Source: Rotaria macrura (lineage: Eukaryota; Rotifera; Eurotatoria; Philodinida; Philodinidae). Taken from it: 64,000 nt of DNA. Location of the stretch: contig OENT01000008.1 in assembly GCA_900239685.1 (NCBI GenBank), positions 124,001-188,000 of the forward strand, written 5' to 3'. Positions 40,301 to 51,200 of the stretch are shown piece after piece. How positions within the stretch are numbered: the stretch's first letter is position 1; every line of letters begins with the position of its first letter. The position numbers and the translations under genes were made by a program. The notes under the pieces were generated by a model. The model did not search any database and was not told the origin of the DNA. It was given only the letters and a program-made list of their open reading frames with translations.

Positions 40301-40525
40301 CGATTAGTTATTAAACAATGTAAACCTAAGCGCTAAGTTTAATCGACTAAATAAGCAGACGCTTACTTTCATTTTCGTAACCGTTGAATGATAATTTATT
40401 TCTGATTCGAAATATTCGATGTCTAAATTTTGTTCCTCAATATTTTTCATTTTCTTCTTCTTCTTCTTGTGTGCATGCTCATGTGTCGACGAATTACCAT
40501 TTGCTTTACGTTTCATTACTTCCAT
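28304..40525 (-). CDS. NOL6: Nucleolar protein 6 (NOL6/Nrap), 16 exons
   Basis: NOL6/Nrap is a conserved nucleolar pre-rRNA-processing factor of the small-subunit processome. The minus-strand exons (40525-40367, 38561-38445, 38381-38030, 37556-37264, 37182-37062, 37002-36854, 35032-34917, 34860-34671, 32704-32594, 32154-32006, 31941-31243, 30850-30698, 30645-30548, 30486-30275, 28790-28572, 28498-28304) are phase-consistent and total 3,333 nt, 1,110 residues, near the family length. Landmarks in order: Lys-rich N terminus (likely nuclear import), VNALLNEV, RLLPTSSNLR, GFGSFEGAMPAFLL, SGFLNVFHTL, ELRRFPDGSILESVVW, FRYTNVFPPLP, FKRWLSSQLL, FRPSLNSYDVI, YDPAQLFLDEF, GGLVVGVLWKPS and terminal PERW. 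Introns 1, 6, 8 and 14 exceed 1.4 kb. Intron 8 holds an intact gene and intron 1 a repeat element. An AG dinucleotide directly precedes the start codon. Confidence 0.95.
32436..32455. repeat. (TA)n microsatellite
   Basis: An alternating TA run of about 20 bases in an intron of NOL6, between exons 9 and 10. Confidence 0.85.
32812..34587 (-). CDS. Intronless 591-residue coiled-coil/beta-propeller-like protein nested in a NOL6 intron
   Basis: An uninterrupted frame fills most of the 1,966-nt NOL6 intron at 34670-32705, on the same strand as its host. A second ATG at 34575 is the better-looking start (MTDNDVSKKFEEV). Residues about 40-110 are strongly helical and charged (LHEKLNQWKLKSIEQIDNVI onward), as in the coiled coil of TRIM/RBCC-like proteins. 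A Ser/Thr/Gln-rich linker follows. The last 280 residues alternate short beta-prone strands (YCDVNDRYLISTSDYNHIYL; DMLLDITCDKQSLVVIYQ) in the manner of an NHL/WD-type propeller. There is no RING or B-box. Only about 85 bp separate the host splice donor from the ATG. I do not recognise a named family. Loss of introns suggests retroposition. Confidence 0.8.
   Translation of the reverse strand: MFFVMTDNDVSKKFEEVSQVFQEKFFSPTIHKHNGEYIEHLHEKLNQWKLKSIEQIDNVIQQKKQEIKQYYNEYYQEINKQYSTVKEQINTQNLPSDISDQIQYLHIYSQLNSIEKRIRLNTYSCSTNQFDENLKLEYAHYRELTVETTILPLKVMYTDIIQSMQSKTLPPSEQLIEMTPDMSKPNQLWILKPMVASSKELPTSSKCQTTQLKCDDILTRNSTNESTIPILIDKNRELCSSQNSVTEYAVDSLLLSQIKQTEQFDVSFADSRALVQSYKVLTSKMNHSHNSTEKNDRIQITPKTSLFNLNNYSQAQCSTLMFAQCDSKHMFMSSSTTDNELIVYNSKINIVIILRHEENENFCRRLYLQWPKTLCPNISDITYCDVNDRYLISTSDYNHIYLFNGKILCVNDLGCLSNKLPLNNIHCYRHAVYCIFGNHSLVEYYLDEKNSAMKRRRNIDLFSSKDMLLDITCDKQSLVVIYQNENHEIYLRSINRKTLDVETDIFLDDKQETKTNSLRIESTKHIGNFIYVNSLQKRLKSIDLARSKSRKITSVMERNESPTNMCLLKDDRLVILHEKPYFLTIHKCLKS
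38682..39534. repeat. Two tandem ~310-bp repeat units between inverted TGTGTACTcAAAAAGTGA ends, in NOL6 intron 1
   Basis: About 38750-39010 and 39080-39330 are two diverged direct copies sharing blocks such as GATTCGGAATCAGCGTTAAA, GTTGTGGATAATTCTGAG, GAAAAAATCCCTGTACC and CTCAGGGAT. The left boundary reads TGTGTACTTCAAAAAGTGA (38682 on). The right boundary, reverse-complemented, reads TGTGTACTCAAAAAGTGA. The right end contains a 9-bp perfect hairpin (39511-39519 with 39525-39533, loop CTTTT) and is preceded by a GC-rich palindromic block at 39471-39484. It probably is a non-autonomous transposable element. No clear target duplication is visible. Confidence 0.6.
39511..39533. repeat. Perfect 9-bp stem hairpin at the end of the intronic element
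   Basis: GTGTACTCA, loop CTTTT, TGAGTACAC. It lies at the right boundary of the tandem-repeat element and its left-hand half is mirrored at the element's other end. Confidence 0.8.
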
Positions 40526-41438
40526 CTAGAATTAGAGTATTTTTTCAGCTTTGAAATCATCGAAATTCAATTAATGATGATATATACTTCATAATATCAT
40601 TCTTAGATTTATTATTAACTATCATTAATATTACTATAAATGTTCTAGATCAACAAAGAAAATAAAGGAGGATTAATACAAGGATATTATTTTTAAAACA
40701 TGATGGGATATTTTTACAATACAACAATAAAGAAACAGAAAATACTAATATTCAACAACTGACAGAACGGCAGCGTGAGTTAATCGTTTTTTCTTTGAAA
40801 ATACTAAAAATTTCAAACCATTTACAAAATTAGTATAGAATAAACCAGCATGTTGTCACACAGTCATATTTTGCTTGATATTTTTAGTTAGATCTGTGTG
40901 ATCTAAAAAAATAAAACATCATGAAATTTCAAGGATATTTTTCGATCATCATTCTTAAGTTTAAATTAAACTAGACATAACTTCATAATAAGAACTGTTT
41001 GATATATTCTTGTGCATTCAAACGGATATAAAATGAATAATGGAAAATTTACGTTGTTCATACTTTGAAAAGAACACAATTTACTCTGACACATGATTTA
41101 CATCAGACTATTTAAGTCTCTGTGTTTCTTATTAGTATCATTTGGAAAACACGTGAAATTTTGAATTGAATAACACTACTACTACTACTTATTATTAGAA
41201 AAAAAGTTTTTTTTATGTGAATACAATAAGCTGAAACCATTTTCGAGCATAGTATACTTTCTCACAAATTACATGTGTCATTCAGTTCAAACTTGAAAAC
41301 AATGTCTCTTCTACTCAGAATTTTATTGTTAACAGTGATCGAGAATAAAAAAGTTTTTTTTTTCTGAAACTAGATTCTAGTCTAGAAATTCTCATTTGCA
41401 TTACTCTCGTGAACAAAAACGTTAATTTAGCATCTTAC
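40526..41438. other. Interval between NOL6 start and TTF gene exon
   Basis: No convincing coding exon for the TTF gene was found here although its second exon ends in a good donor at 41438-41437. A plus-strand frame of about 57 codons without ATG (contains NTNIQQLTERQRELIVFSLK, stop near 40833) has protein-like composition but no recognisable family. Confidence 0.35.
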
Positions 41439-42190
41439 CATTTTGCTGTGGCTCATCATTGATTTGTCTTTCAAGACGCATTTGATCAATAAATGCAAGA
41501 TATTTTTTATACGCTTGCTTATGACATTCAGACATGGCATGTGATTCGAACAGACCACGCCGTTGACAAATGAGAATATCATCATTGGATTTTAATGATG
41601 TTCCTGTTGAACGACGTTTCTTTTGACCACGTGAACCTAAACATTTTCGCCAATTCTTAATACCTAGTCAATAAAGAAAGGTTTAGAAATACAGTCAAGG
41701 AAATAATATTGTTTGTTGAAAACAAACCATCTCGTGAAAAGGCACGATTTCGATTTGAATAAGCAAATAGCCGACAATAAAAACAATATGCTCGACACGT
41801 CGACAACGAATATTCTAGCCAATCTGAAAATCGTACGTCATCGAACCATTTTTCACGGAAACATATTGTTCCTTTTCCATTGTTTATTGATCTAGCACTT
41901 GCTAAAAACAGATCTTTATCATTACGTGGTTGATGTGGTCCATATTGTATTAACAGCCAACGAATTTCATCCGTTAAATGTTCTGATAATGCTGGATCAC
42001 GATCAAATGTAATTAATGATGGGGATGATAATGCTGAATTCGATAATACAGAATGAGGATGTTTTCGATATTCTGGAGATGTTGTAATACTTGTGGAATG
42101 ATTATCAACATGTGTAACATAGGAATCAATCATCGATTGAATATCAGCATGATACTGATCAAAATTCGACAGAACGTTAGAATTATCCAT
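41439..42190 (-). CDS. TTF-type zinc-finger protein, 5' exons only
   Basis: Two in-phase exons (42190-41728, 41663-41439) encode 229 residues. After a Ser/His-rich N terminus the sequence has WLLIQYGPHQP, then KWFDDVRFSDWLEYSLSTCR and AYCFYCRLF, the hallmark of TTF-type zinc fingers. After the intron come GIKNWRKC and SECHKQAYKKYLAF, the closing His/Cys part. An unusual basic insert of about 35 residues separates them. In most proteins this finger precedes a DUF4371/hAT-transposase-like region with a C-terminal dimerisation domain, as in ZMYM1-type genes. None of that is visible between 41438 and the NOL6 start at 40525. The second exon ends in a consensus donor, so either short exons were missed or the gene is truncated, perhaps a hAT relic. 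Confidence 0.7.
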
Positions 42191-43033
42191 GTTTGAAAAA
42201 AAAACTTAATGAACAATTTTTTATCGATCGCTAAACCATACAACCTAGACGCACATATGCATGAATCATCAATTCAATGTCGACGTTGGTATTCGTCAAT
42301 GCACTTGAAAGTGAACTTATTTTTTACAAGTTCTAGAGAACAAAAAAAGTTATACGTTTTCGTTCAAGATTTTCTACAATGTTAAATCCCCCATATGAGC
42401 TAAAGCTATAAAGTTACTTTCGATGAAACCAAATAGTTATATGTGCTGAATAAACTAATCTTTTATGTGCGTGTTACAAATTCTACTGTATGTGAGCGCC
42501 ACCGTAATTATGTAAAAAAATTATATTATTCAAATGAGCTAGATGTCGCATCCTTGACTGCATCTGAAATTATACACGTTGATTCGTTATCGTATTTTTT
42601 CTCATCCTCGTCATATTATTACCACGGCGTAAGTGCAAGAGAGAGAAGAGAGTCAAAGTTGAGTCAGGAAATCCGCAATATACCTGCTATCATTTCTAAG
42701 CGTTTGTTTCCTCCTCTTTCAATCAAGATAGATTGGTTGATCTGTTGCCTCACTTTAACTGCAGTGTAGTAGTATTATCTTTTTGAAACTCATTTTTACG
42801 CAAAATAAAACATTATTGCGAATATGGTTCCTAATCTAATCATTTTCAGTTATATGTTTTTGTTGGGACAATTCTACTAAGATTAGATGTCATTCATTGC
42901 CGAAGTTTTCAAGTTCCTTTTTTGCATCTGTATCTCATCACTACATGCTGTAAATTCATTATGCGCAGTATAAACCAGTATCCATGTAGATCGTTCCAGC
43001 CACCGGTTTCTGCAAAAAAGAGGCGGTAAAATC
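42191..43033. other. Upstream of the TTF gene; no gene seen
   Basis: A 108-codon plus-strand frame at 42443-42769 shows no motif. The sequence grades into the repeat cluster that begins near 43000. Confidence 0.4.
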
Positions 43034-43215
43034 GCTGTATCCTGCAGGAAAATCACTGAAACATGGAGGCAGTATTCCGCCTGGATAATATAGGGTTTTT
43101 TCCCGATGATTTCCTGCCGAAAAGAATAGATATGGTTTCGAAACTACCCGAAGACAGTGCAAAAAATTTCCTGCCGGAATACTGCTTCCATGTTTCGGCG
43201 TTTTCCTACAGAAAC
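43034..43215. repeat. Imperfect palindrome (inverted repeat)
   Basis: The arm at about 43040-43085 (contains GAAACATGGAGGCAGTATTCC) returns inverted at about 43166-43213 (GGAATACTGCTTCCATGTTTC), with an 80-bp centre. The block is less AT-rich than its surroundings. A 152-codon minus-strand frame across 42959-43417 is created by the repeat and is not accepted as a gene. Confidence 0.7.
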
Positions 43216-43359
43216 TGATCCGTACTTCTCGACCGGGGTAATCACTTTTTTCTCTATCTAGACTCCCAGAACCGAAGGTCACGATCCTGCATAAATGACT
43301 GTAATTGGACGTAGGAAAAGTTATCACGTGGATAGAGTATTTATTGTACAGATTTTTCC

Positions 43360-43630
43360 TGAGTATCTGTACTGGCGGTCTACTTGTTTGTGCCTGATGC
43401 AAAACTTCATGTTCCATTTTATGAGGTTCTCAAAAATAAGGCTCCTGGGCGAGGGAAAAGCAGCATCTCCACCGGAAATACTGGTTCCCGAACGGAATTC
43501 TACCAGTATTTCAGCCCGAAATGCTGTTCCATCAGGAGTCTTATATTTTAGAACCCCATTAGACAGAGCGTGAAATTCTGTATCGGACAGTACCAAGTAG
43601 ACTGACAGCACAGATGCACAAGGAAATCTG
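43360..43630. repeat. Second imperfect palindrome, about 270 bp
   Basis: The left half (ending GAAATACTGGTTCCCG near 43492) and the right half (starting GGAATTCTACCAGTATTTC near 43494) are diverged inverted copies. Matches reach outward past GTTCTcAAAAATAAGgCTCCTG to CTGTACTGGCGGTCTACTTG on one side and its mirror near 43590-43610. Overlapping frames on both strands (43295-43573 and 43638-43324) reflect this symmetry. Confidence 0.65.
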
Positions 43631-43678
43631 ATGCTCATTTTACGTACGTGCTATTATGCAGAGTTGTTTATTACACAT

Positions 43679-44368
43679 AGCCGAACTAGAGATGTGCAGG
43701 GTAAGCTTTTCTCTTACCCTGTACCCTGATAAAGGAATTTTTCTTTACCCTTTGCCCTACCCTACCCTGTAGGTCCTCTACCCTGCCCTACCCTACCATA
43801 CTAAGTGCTTACCCAGCGCCCTACCCTACCTTGCAAAAGTTTTAGAGTTGTTTACCCTTCTCTACACTGTAAATTTTACATTATAATATCTTTATGGCTT
43901 GTTATTCTTATTTTTCCTTACTCCGCAGAACCACCAGCCATGCTTTAAAGTTCATCAAAATTACTCATTTTTTCGCATCTTATGTAGTTTTTGATAATTT
44001 TTTGGACAATGTTACAAATAAAAATCGTTGTAACAAAGGATGAATTCAAAGAAAACAATCCAACAAATTAAATACAACCGATTGTTTTCACCGACGTTCG
44101 AACTAATATCATTACTATATAAATACAATATACTAATGTGTTTTTGTGATTGAATTACGGTTGGTTTGTTTATTCTACACATGAGTAATGGTTGGGATAT
44201 GCCGCTCGAAGTTAGTCACCTTCTTCACAACTGAGCTAAGAATACGTTTACTTTAATTTTCATGATTTCTTTCTTTTTCTGACTCAACTTTAATTTATTG
44301 GATTTTGACTTCCACCATATTGTACTCCACCCCTCCGAATGCATACCCTGCACATCTCTAAGCCGTAC
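43679..44368. mobile_element. hAT-type miniature element with 17-bp perfect terminal repeats and 8-bp target duplication
   Basis: The element spans 43687-44360. Both ends read TAGAGATGTGCAGGGTA inward, without mismatch. The flanks are AGCCGAAC (43679-43686) and AGCCGTAC (44361-44368), an 8-bp target duplication with one later change. TAGAG/CAGAG ends and 8-bp duplications are hAT hallmarks. At 674 bp with no transposase frame it must be mobilised in trans. Its left part, about 43703-43860, is a degenerate array of CTACCC/TACCCTG units. Confidence 0.85.
43715..43860. repeat. Degenerate CTACCC array inside the hAT-type element
   Basis: Multiple CCCTAC/TACCCT units with interruptions. They lie wholly inside the mobile element, adjoining its GTGCAGGGTA terminus, and probably grew by slippage from that end. 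Confidence 0.75.
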
Positions 44369-47300
44369 CATCTTCTGATTTATCAGAATTAGGTTTTCTT
44401 TTCCAATCATGTAAATTCTTAATTGTTTTTAAGAATGTTTTATTAATTTGCTGGGGCTTCTTTGCTTACGTGTCAAAACTTTCTTACTATCATACCTTAT
44501 GTCTAGATGTGTTCTTTCTCATTTATGATGTTTGCTATTATCCTGTCTTTGCGAAATTCTGTTATGTAATATTCGTCAATTTAAATTGCAATCTTATGAA
44601 TAAAGTGATACAAAAAATATCAGAAGTATATCGCCGAAGTAAATATTTCTCCACTTATTTGATGATTTAATGTGGAGGCTGCATGTAAATTGAAATTCGA
44701 GAGTTTAGTTTCACTCCATCCACATATCGAGTTGTCAGGCAAACAAATTCCTATATGTATTCAGAGTTGCTATTGATATTCAACCTAAGAGTCGACGAAA
44801 TTCGCAAAATCCTTTTTTTATGATAGGCTTGTTCTTTAAAATCATTTTCAATAAGACTTAAAATTGAGTCATTCTATATCGAGTACATAAATACATGAAG
44901 ATTATAGAAACAAGCATTTACAGATAAGCGTTTTATCATTTAGATGCGGCAAAATGATTCTAGCGCATGTCTTTCGAACTATGAAAATACAATTAATTTA
45001 TACTGGATGTAAGACGCTGGGCCAATGTTGTTGGTGTGCGTATTCTGTTCATATCTATTCTTGTCAACATTCGTATGCTACACCAGTGTATCGGTGAATT
45101 GATCTTGCATTAAAGAATATTCGTGGGCGGAAGTATCGTGCAAGTAAATCGCATACTCGGCAGTGTTGATGAAGCTATTTTTTTTATTCTTCACTGATAG
45201 GAAGTAAAAAAAATGAATAACACATTATTCGTTCATTCATTCTCTATCAGTGATTTCTTTAATTCTGATCAAGCTGTGGAGTGTTGATGTGAGAAAAGAT
45301 TCTTACTCCTGCGCATATTTCAGCAGTGTGTGTTGCATAAGTAGGAAAACACGTGGCTTCATTTTTCTGTTCTATTAATGGATGATAGCTGAAGTAAAGT
45401 GATGTACAAATGGAATATAATAGACTGCACTATGGTACTTCAAAATACATGACTCGCACTTCAAACTATTGAAACCATCCGTATTTCTCATTGCGCAGTC
45501 CATAAGTCTGAATACAAATGTAAATTTGAAATTTTCTCTCGTATTCATACGGCAAATTGCGAGCAGTGGCAATAATACAATCCTTAGTTAGCGAATTTGT
45601 ACTGTTCTATTGATCTATTTATTTCTGACTGACAATACTATGAGAAAGACGTAGTCGAAGACGTTTGAAAAAAATTTCGTCTAACTACTCTTCTTCTGTT
45701 GCTGATGCGACTGAACTTTTATGTAATGCATTATGATTGCTCGTACAGATGCTACCGATGAATGGTATTGCTTTGTTAGATTGACATGCTCTCGATGGTT
45801 CCGCTTTGTCGACTACATTTTTCTTTTTCTCTTGTTTTTGTCAGCACGTTTTTCTTCCGTTGATAGATAGCGATTTAATAGTGAAGTGCTTGACTGACTA
45901 ATTAACCCTCACTCAGGGAGTCAAAAATGCATATTCATTGCTTTCTAAACCGAGAGAGCAATATGGACATGACTCAATACAGGCTTTTCATACGTAAATA
46001 CACAAACAAACCAAACTACATTAGTTGCATTATTTATTTCGACATGAATAATTGCAATCGAACAACGTAGTTTCGTTCGAATAGTCATAGTTGTTGAGTC
46101 ATTATAACCAAAAAGAAAAAAACACATCTTCAAGTGTGTGAGGTGATTAGATTTGGAGGTGTGAGTCATGGAATAGTATCTCCACACGTCAGTCAGGCAA
46201 ATAAATAGCGAAAGAAAAATTTCAAATGACTGTTTATTGACAAGAATGAATATTCATTATGATCAATTTTATTAAGTTTGATCATGCTTTTGTGTTTAAT
46301 TTGATTTTATCGCTCTTATCTAATACTATTTTACAAAGCTGAAAAAGATTTCCATTAGTCAGATTCCTTGATTTAATTGCAATAATCTGAAAATATGTCT
46401 CGATGTTATCCTGTTAATTGCCACTTAACTACTCGACCGACCATTAACTTACTAGACTGTGATCTCTACCAAAGGAAGAAAAACTTGTCGACTAAGTAGA
46501 AAAAAGAAATTTTCTTTTCACGGAAAGGTAAAGTTGTTAGAGTGGTGTCGTTTAGTCGACTTAATGGAGTTGAGTCCTGTTGAAAAATCCAATTTCTGTC
46601 TGTCGACATTTCAACACGAAAAAACTAGAGTATGAATAAAATGAAAGTCAACAGTCATGAAACATCTATGATGCCTCTAACTATGTAGTTGTAAGGAGGA
46701 TGGACGAGAACCTAGTGAGTTGACATATCATGTTTCTTGTTGTTTGTTTCCATGGTCGGCTCATTAGATAGCTACGGTATTTGTTAGATCATGTTTTTAG
46801 AGTATGATGAGAACTTTTCTGGAGCTTATTGTGTATGGATCGTCTTCAGCATTAATCAATCCGTAATTTTAGAAAATTTTTATTAGAATTATTCTATTTG
46901 AAAGAGCATATTGTTCACTGAATAAATAGACGCTGACTTCTTACAATTACTCTTGGTCATAGTATGACATTCATACATCTTACATGATATTCATGACATA
47001 AAAACTTTGAAAGACGTTCATATCTTTGTGATACTCTAAGAAAACATAAATTTCATCATCGGAAATGCTATTCAAATTTAATTTCCATTCTCATTTTTCA
47101 ATAGGGAAAACATCATCACACTTGAGTTTTTCCTTTTCCTATTCAATAAGTTTCATCATTTCGTCGCATGAGTCATTTCCTTTTTTTAGTTAAGTTTCAT
47201 AAATGAAATACTTGTGCATATCATCATCAATTCAAAAGTTCAATAGGAAAAAAACGAAGCGGAGAATAAACAAAGTTATATAAAAATCTCTTTCACAGTC

Positions 47301-48160
47301 GAACTACACGCTCACTGTCATTTTATATGATTAATGTAGTGTAGTAAGAATGATGCTAAAGAACCTCAGTTATTTTTTTTTTAAATTACTCGGCAAAAGC
47401 CACAGTCCATTCATACATAAATAGTAGTACTTAGAAACTTAGATTGTGAAAGATAACGACCTCTATTGTATTTCTCATGAAACGTACGGTAAACTCTGGC
47501 TCTTCTTTTGCTACTGTTAGAATATTGTATGTTTATTAGTGTAAAACCCGTATACATGTGCTTTTGCACTACGAGACGAGTAGAACAGAATAAAATAATA
47601 GAAGTCGGAATAAAACAAAAAGAAAAGTGAGAGAATGAGAACAGGGGCATTTTTTTCTGTCTCTATTGATAGAACATATATGCACTCGCTCGCTCGCTAG
47701 CGGACAAAATGCAATTCATATATGTGGTCTGATTCTGGGATGGTCACGTCTCGGCATTATTCATGACTCATCAGTTTTGATTAAGTGCCTACAAATGATG
47801 TTGATTCATGATTATAGTCATACAATGACATGATTGTCGTAAGTTCATGAAATAAATCATCATGTGGAAACAACATCTATATTTTATATAACGATAGTCA
47901 ATAGAGAGAAATATTATTATCGTCTTTTGCAAAAACTTCAGTATTTTTTCTCTTTTCCTTTTGTTGTCTGATCTCTCTTTTTTCTCCACTTACTAAAGGT
48001 TTATTTATTAATATTATTAAGAAACGATATTGATTCATGGCTATATTCATTACTGTCAATTTTCTTCTTTAGTACTGTCTATCGTCACCTAAATATTATC
48101 AAGAAAGCAAAATCATGAATACAGTTTTCTCAACAGTAATTCGATCAGTCTAAACGTCTA
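44369..48160. other. Intergenic stretch before the SPT gene
   Basis: About 3.8 kb without a supportable gene. Short frames on both strands are AT-driven. The only structure noticed is the hairpin at 45191-45253. Confidence 0.45.
45191..45253. other. 63-nt imperfect hairpin, pre-miRNA-sized
   Basis: The ends TCACTGATAG and CTATCAGTGA pair perfectly over 10 bp. Inside, GAATAA (45225-45230) and TTATTC pair next to a small loop, with two or three internal mismatched stretches between. No gene or element boundary is near. It could be a small-RNA precursor or a tiny foldback repeat. Confidence 0.4.
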
Positions 48161-48202
48161 TTGAATGTATTTATTGTTCTGTTTTTGAAGATTAATGAAG
48201 AC

Positions 48203-51200
48203 ATGAAGATGAACAGTGATATTTCTATACATCATCCTGAAGCTTTGCTTGATAATGATTATGATCTACAATATGAAGAATTCGAAGAAACACCTCTCTA
48301 CGCTGCTGTTCTTACTTATATGAGTTATGCTATTCTATGTTTGTTTGGTTGGTTACGAGATTTTATGCGGCAGTCAAATATTGAAAAGAAACGTGGTGCT
48401 GTTGATCCTAATGCTTCATTGGTTTGTCTATTTGAACAGTTCGTTTGATATTGAATAATAACTTTTATTTTACATTCCAGGGATTCGTTCCTCTGTATCA
48501 AAGTTATGAATCGTTTTATACACGAAACATGTATACTCGTGTTCGAGATATTTTTAATCGACCAATTAAAAGTGTCCCAGGTCCAGAATTCGAATTACTA
48601 GAACGTCTTTCGGACGATTACAATTGGACATATAGGTAGTGTACAAATTGATATGTAATCTTATTTTGAAATCATTTATTTTCGAAGATATACTGCTAAA
48701 ACAATTAAGGCAATTAATTTGGGTTCATACAATTATTTGGGTTTTGCTGAAAAAACTGGCCCATGTGCTACAGATTCAATAAATGCAATTAAGTCTTACG
48801 CTATTGGAATTTGCAGTACAAAGTCTGAAATAGGTAATAAATCTATTTGTCTTGTCGAGAGAACAGCCTATGAATTACACATAATATTTTTCTTTTCTGG
48901 CCTTGGCCATGATCATGATGTCATGTATAAGTAGATTGCTTATCGTTTCTATCAACATGAGTAACTACTTCAAAATTTTGTTAATGCGATATGTTCATGG
49001 TGTAAATAAGTGGAATTAGTTTTGTTCTGCTTTCTTGATAGGTACTCAACGCTATCATGTTGAACTTGAACGACTTCTAGCTGAATTTCTTGGTGTCGAG
49101 AGTTGCATAGCCTTTGGCATGGTTCGTTCATTCATTTATAATGATAAAAGTAAAACATTATTTTCTACATATCATAGGGCTTTGCAACCAATGCATTAAA
49201 TATACCTGTATTAGCATCTAAAGTAAAATCTTCAATATGAATAATGAAATTTTCTGCATGTTTCTCTTTAGGGAGATTTAATATTAAGTGATGAATTAAA
49301 TCATGTTTCGCTGATACTAGGTATCCGTTTATCAGGTGCTTGTTATCAAACATTCGCACATAATGGTAAAAATGTTTTTTTTTATTGATTTGATAAAATT
49401 TAGTATCGATTTACTTGAAATGAAAATAGATATGAATGATTTGGAGGAAAAGTTACGTGCTGCTATTGTTCAAGGTCATCCACGTACCAACAGACCATGG
49501 AAAAAGATCATAATCGTAGTCGAAGGTGTATATAGGTCAGTATAAGTAGTATCTAAGCAAGTTCTTGACATAGTATAAATTAATGATTAGTATGGAAGGA
49601 TCGATTTGTCGATTGCCACAATTAGTTGAGCTCAAGAAAAAATACAAAACATATTTATATATGGACGAAGCACATTCTATTGGTGCGATGGGTAAAACTG
49701 GTCGAGGTATTGTGGATTATTTTAACATCGATTCAACTGATGTTGATATATTAATGGGAACATTTACCAAAAGCTTTGGATCAGCAGGTGGTTATATTGC
49801 AGGAAAGAAGGTAAATACATTTACGTTGTCGAAATGCATATTGTGAAGTTCTCTTCTATGAAGTAAAGACTTTGTTCATGTACATAAGTATATATAAGTA
49901 GTAATATCGACTGTTAGTGAGTAATCGTTGTACAGTTAGAATATCAACGGTTGTTTTCGGACTAAATTTTAACATGAACAAACGACAGATAAATCAGTAT
50001 AGTCCCGAGTAAACATTTTGAAAATCATAATTCAACATTCTATTGAAATATATTCCTCTTTTATTAAACAGTCATGTTCATTTTCGTTGATTCTAGTGTC
50101 ATCGTAATCATGTTTTTATTAACTTCAACAAAAAATTCTTTTCCCTTAAGTGTAATCGACGAGTACGGACTAATCGTATCATGCTACGAATCGATAAATA
50201 TAAATTTCATATTTCAATCTATATGAATTGTCTTGTCTATGAAAGGTTCCGTTCAAAACTTAACAGAATTTTGTCGAAACTCGTTATTTTAGATCAAGCT
50301 AATCTTGGAAATGTCTAACAATTTCGCATGTTTTTTATTTTTCTTATCGTTCTATAAAAAATGGCGAAGTTTATTTTCAGTTTCAAAGTAGATTGACACC
50401 ATTGTCTGAACTTATTTAAAAAAAACGCATTGGTCTGTGACAAACTTGAAATCGAAAATGAGTATGATCAATAACATTATCTCTGAAATGCTACTTACAT
50501 TTCTAAAGATAGATTTACTGAAAATAGTCACTCTTAAGAAAATCTTCTTAAAATTTTAACGTAAGTAGCTTCAAAGTTGATTTTTATGGGAATACGTGCT
50601 TGAAACTATATTGGTAGAACAATAGCTTATGGATGAATATTTGAATTACTTTGACGAATTCTAGTACAATCTTCGGAATAATCAAAATTTCAGTTCTTTT
50701 AATCGTTCTTTTAAAGATTCATTCAAAAATCAACCATCAATATGCTTTCCCTTGAAAGGGTAATAGAAGGAAATATCCTAGAAGATGATGCTACATAGCA
50801 TTCATATTGATACTTGTGAATTAGAATGCAATTTCAACATACTGGACGTATACAATACCGGTATATCTAACTAAAAGTAATAATTTTTTTTAATTAGTCT
50901 AAGTGTTGAATCGACTGACTGTATGTAGTTTGTTACAAAGTGCATTTAAAAAACTAGCACAAGCGTTAGAATACTCACTTGTCAACTACTTGCTTTCATT
51001 TGAAATTGACTGCTTTTGAATTGCAAACATATAGATAAAGAGATTTAAAAACATAATACACTGCCTCTTTCACATACTATATGAGTGACATATAAAATTT
51101 CTTTATTTCTTCAGTGTCTCATCGATCATATTCGTGCTAATTCTCATGCGAATACGTATGCATCAAGTATGTCAGCACCTATTGTTCAACAAATAGTATC

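Noticed and set aside
42959..43638. Overlapping ORFs on both strands (42959-43417 -, 43295-43573 +, 43324-43638 -) as genes
   Set aside because: They are consequences of palindromic repeat sequence with mirrored frames, and no family is recognised.
43715..43860. CTACCC array as interstitial telomere
   Set aside because: It is degenerate and lies entirely inside a bounded hAT-type element.
44225..44410. 61-codon minus-strand ORF as a gene
   Set aside because: It crosses the right end and target duplication of the hAT-type element.
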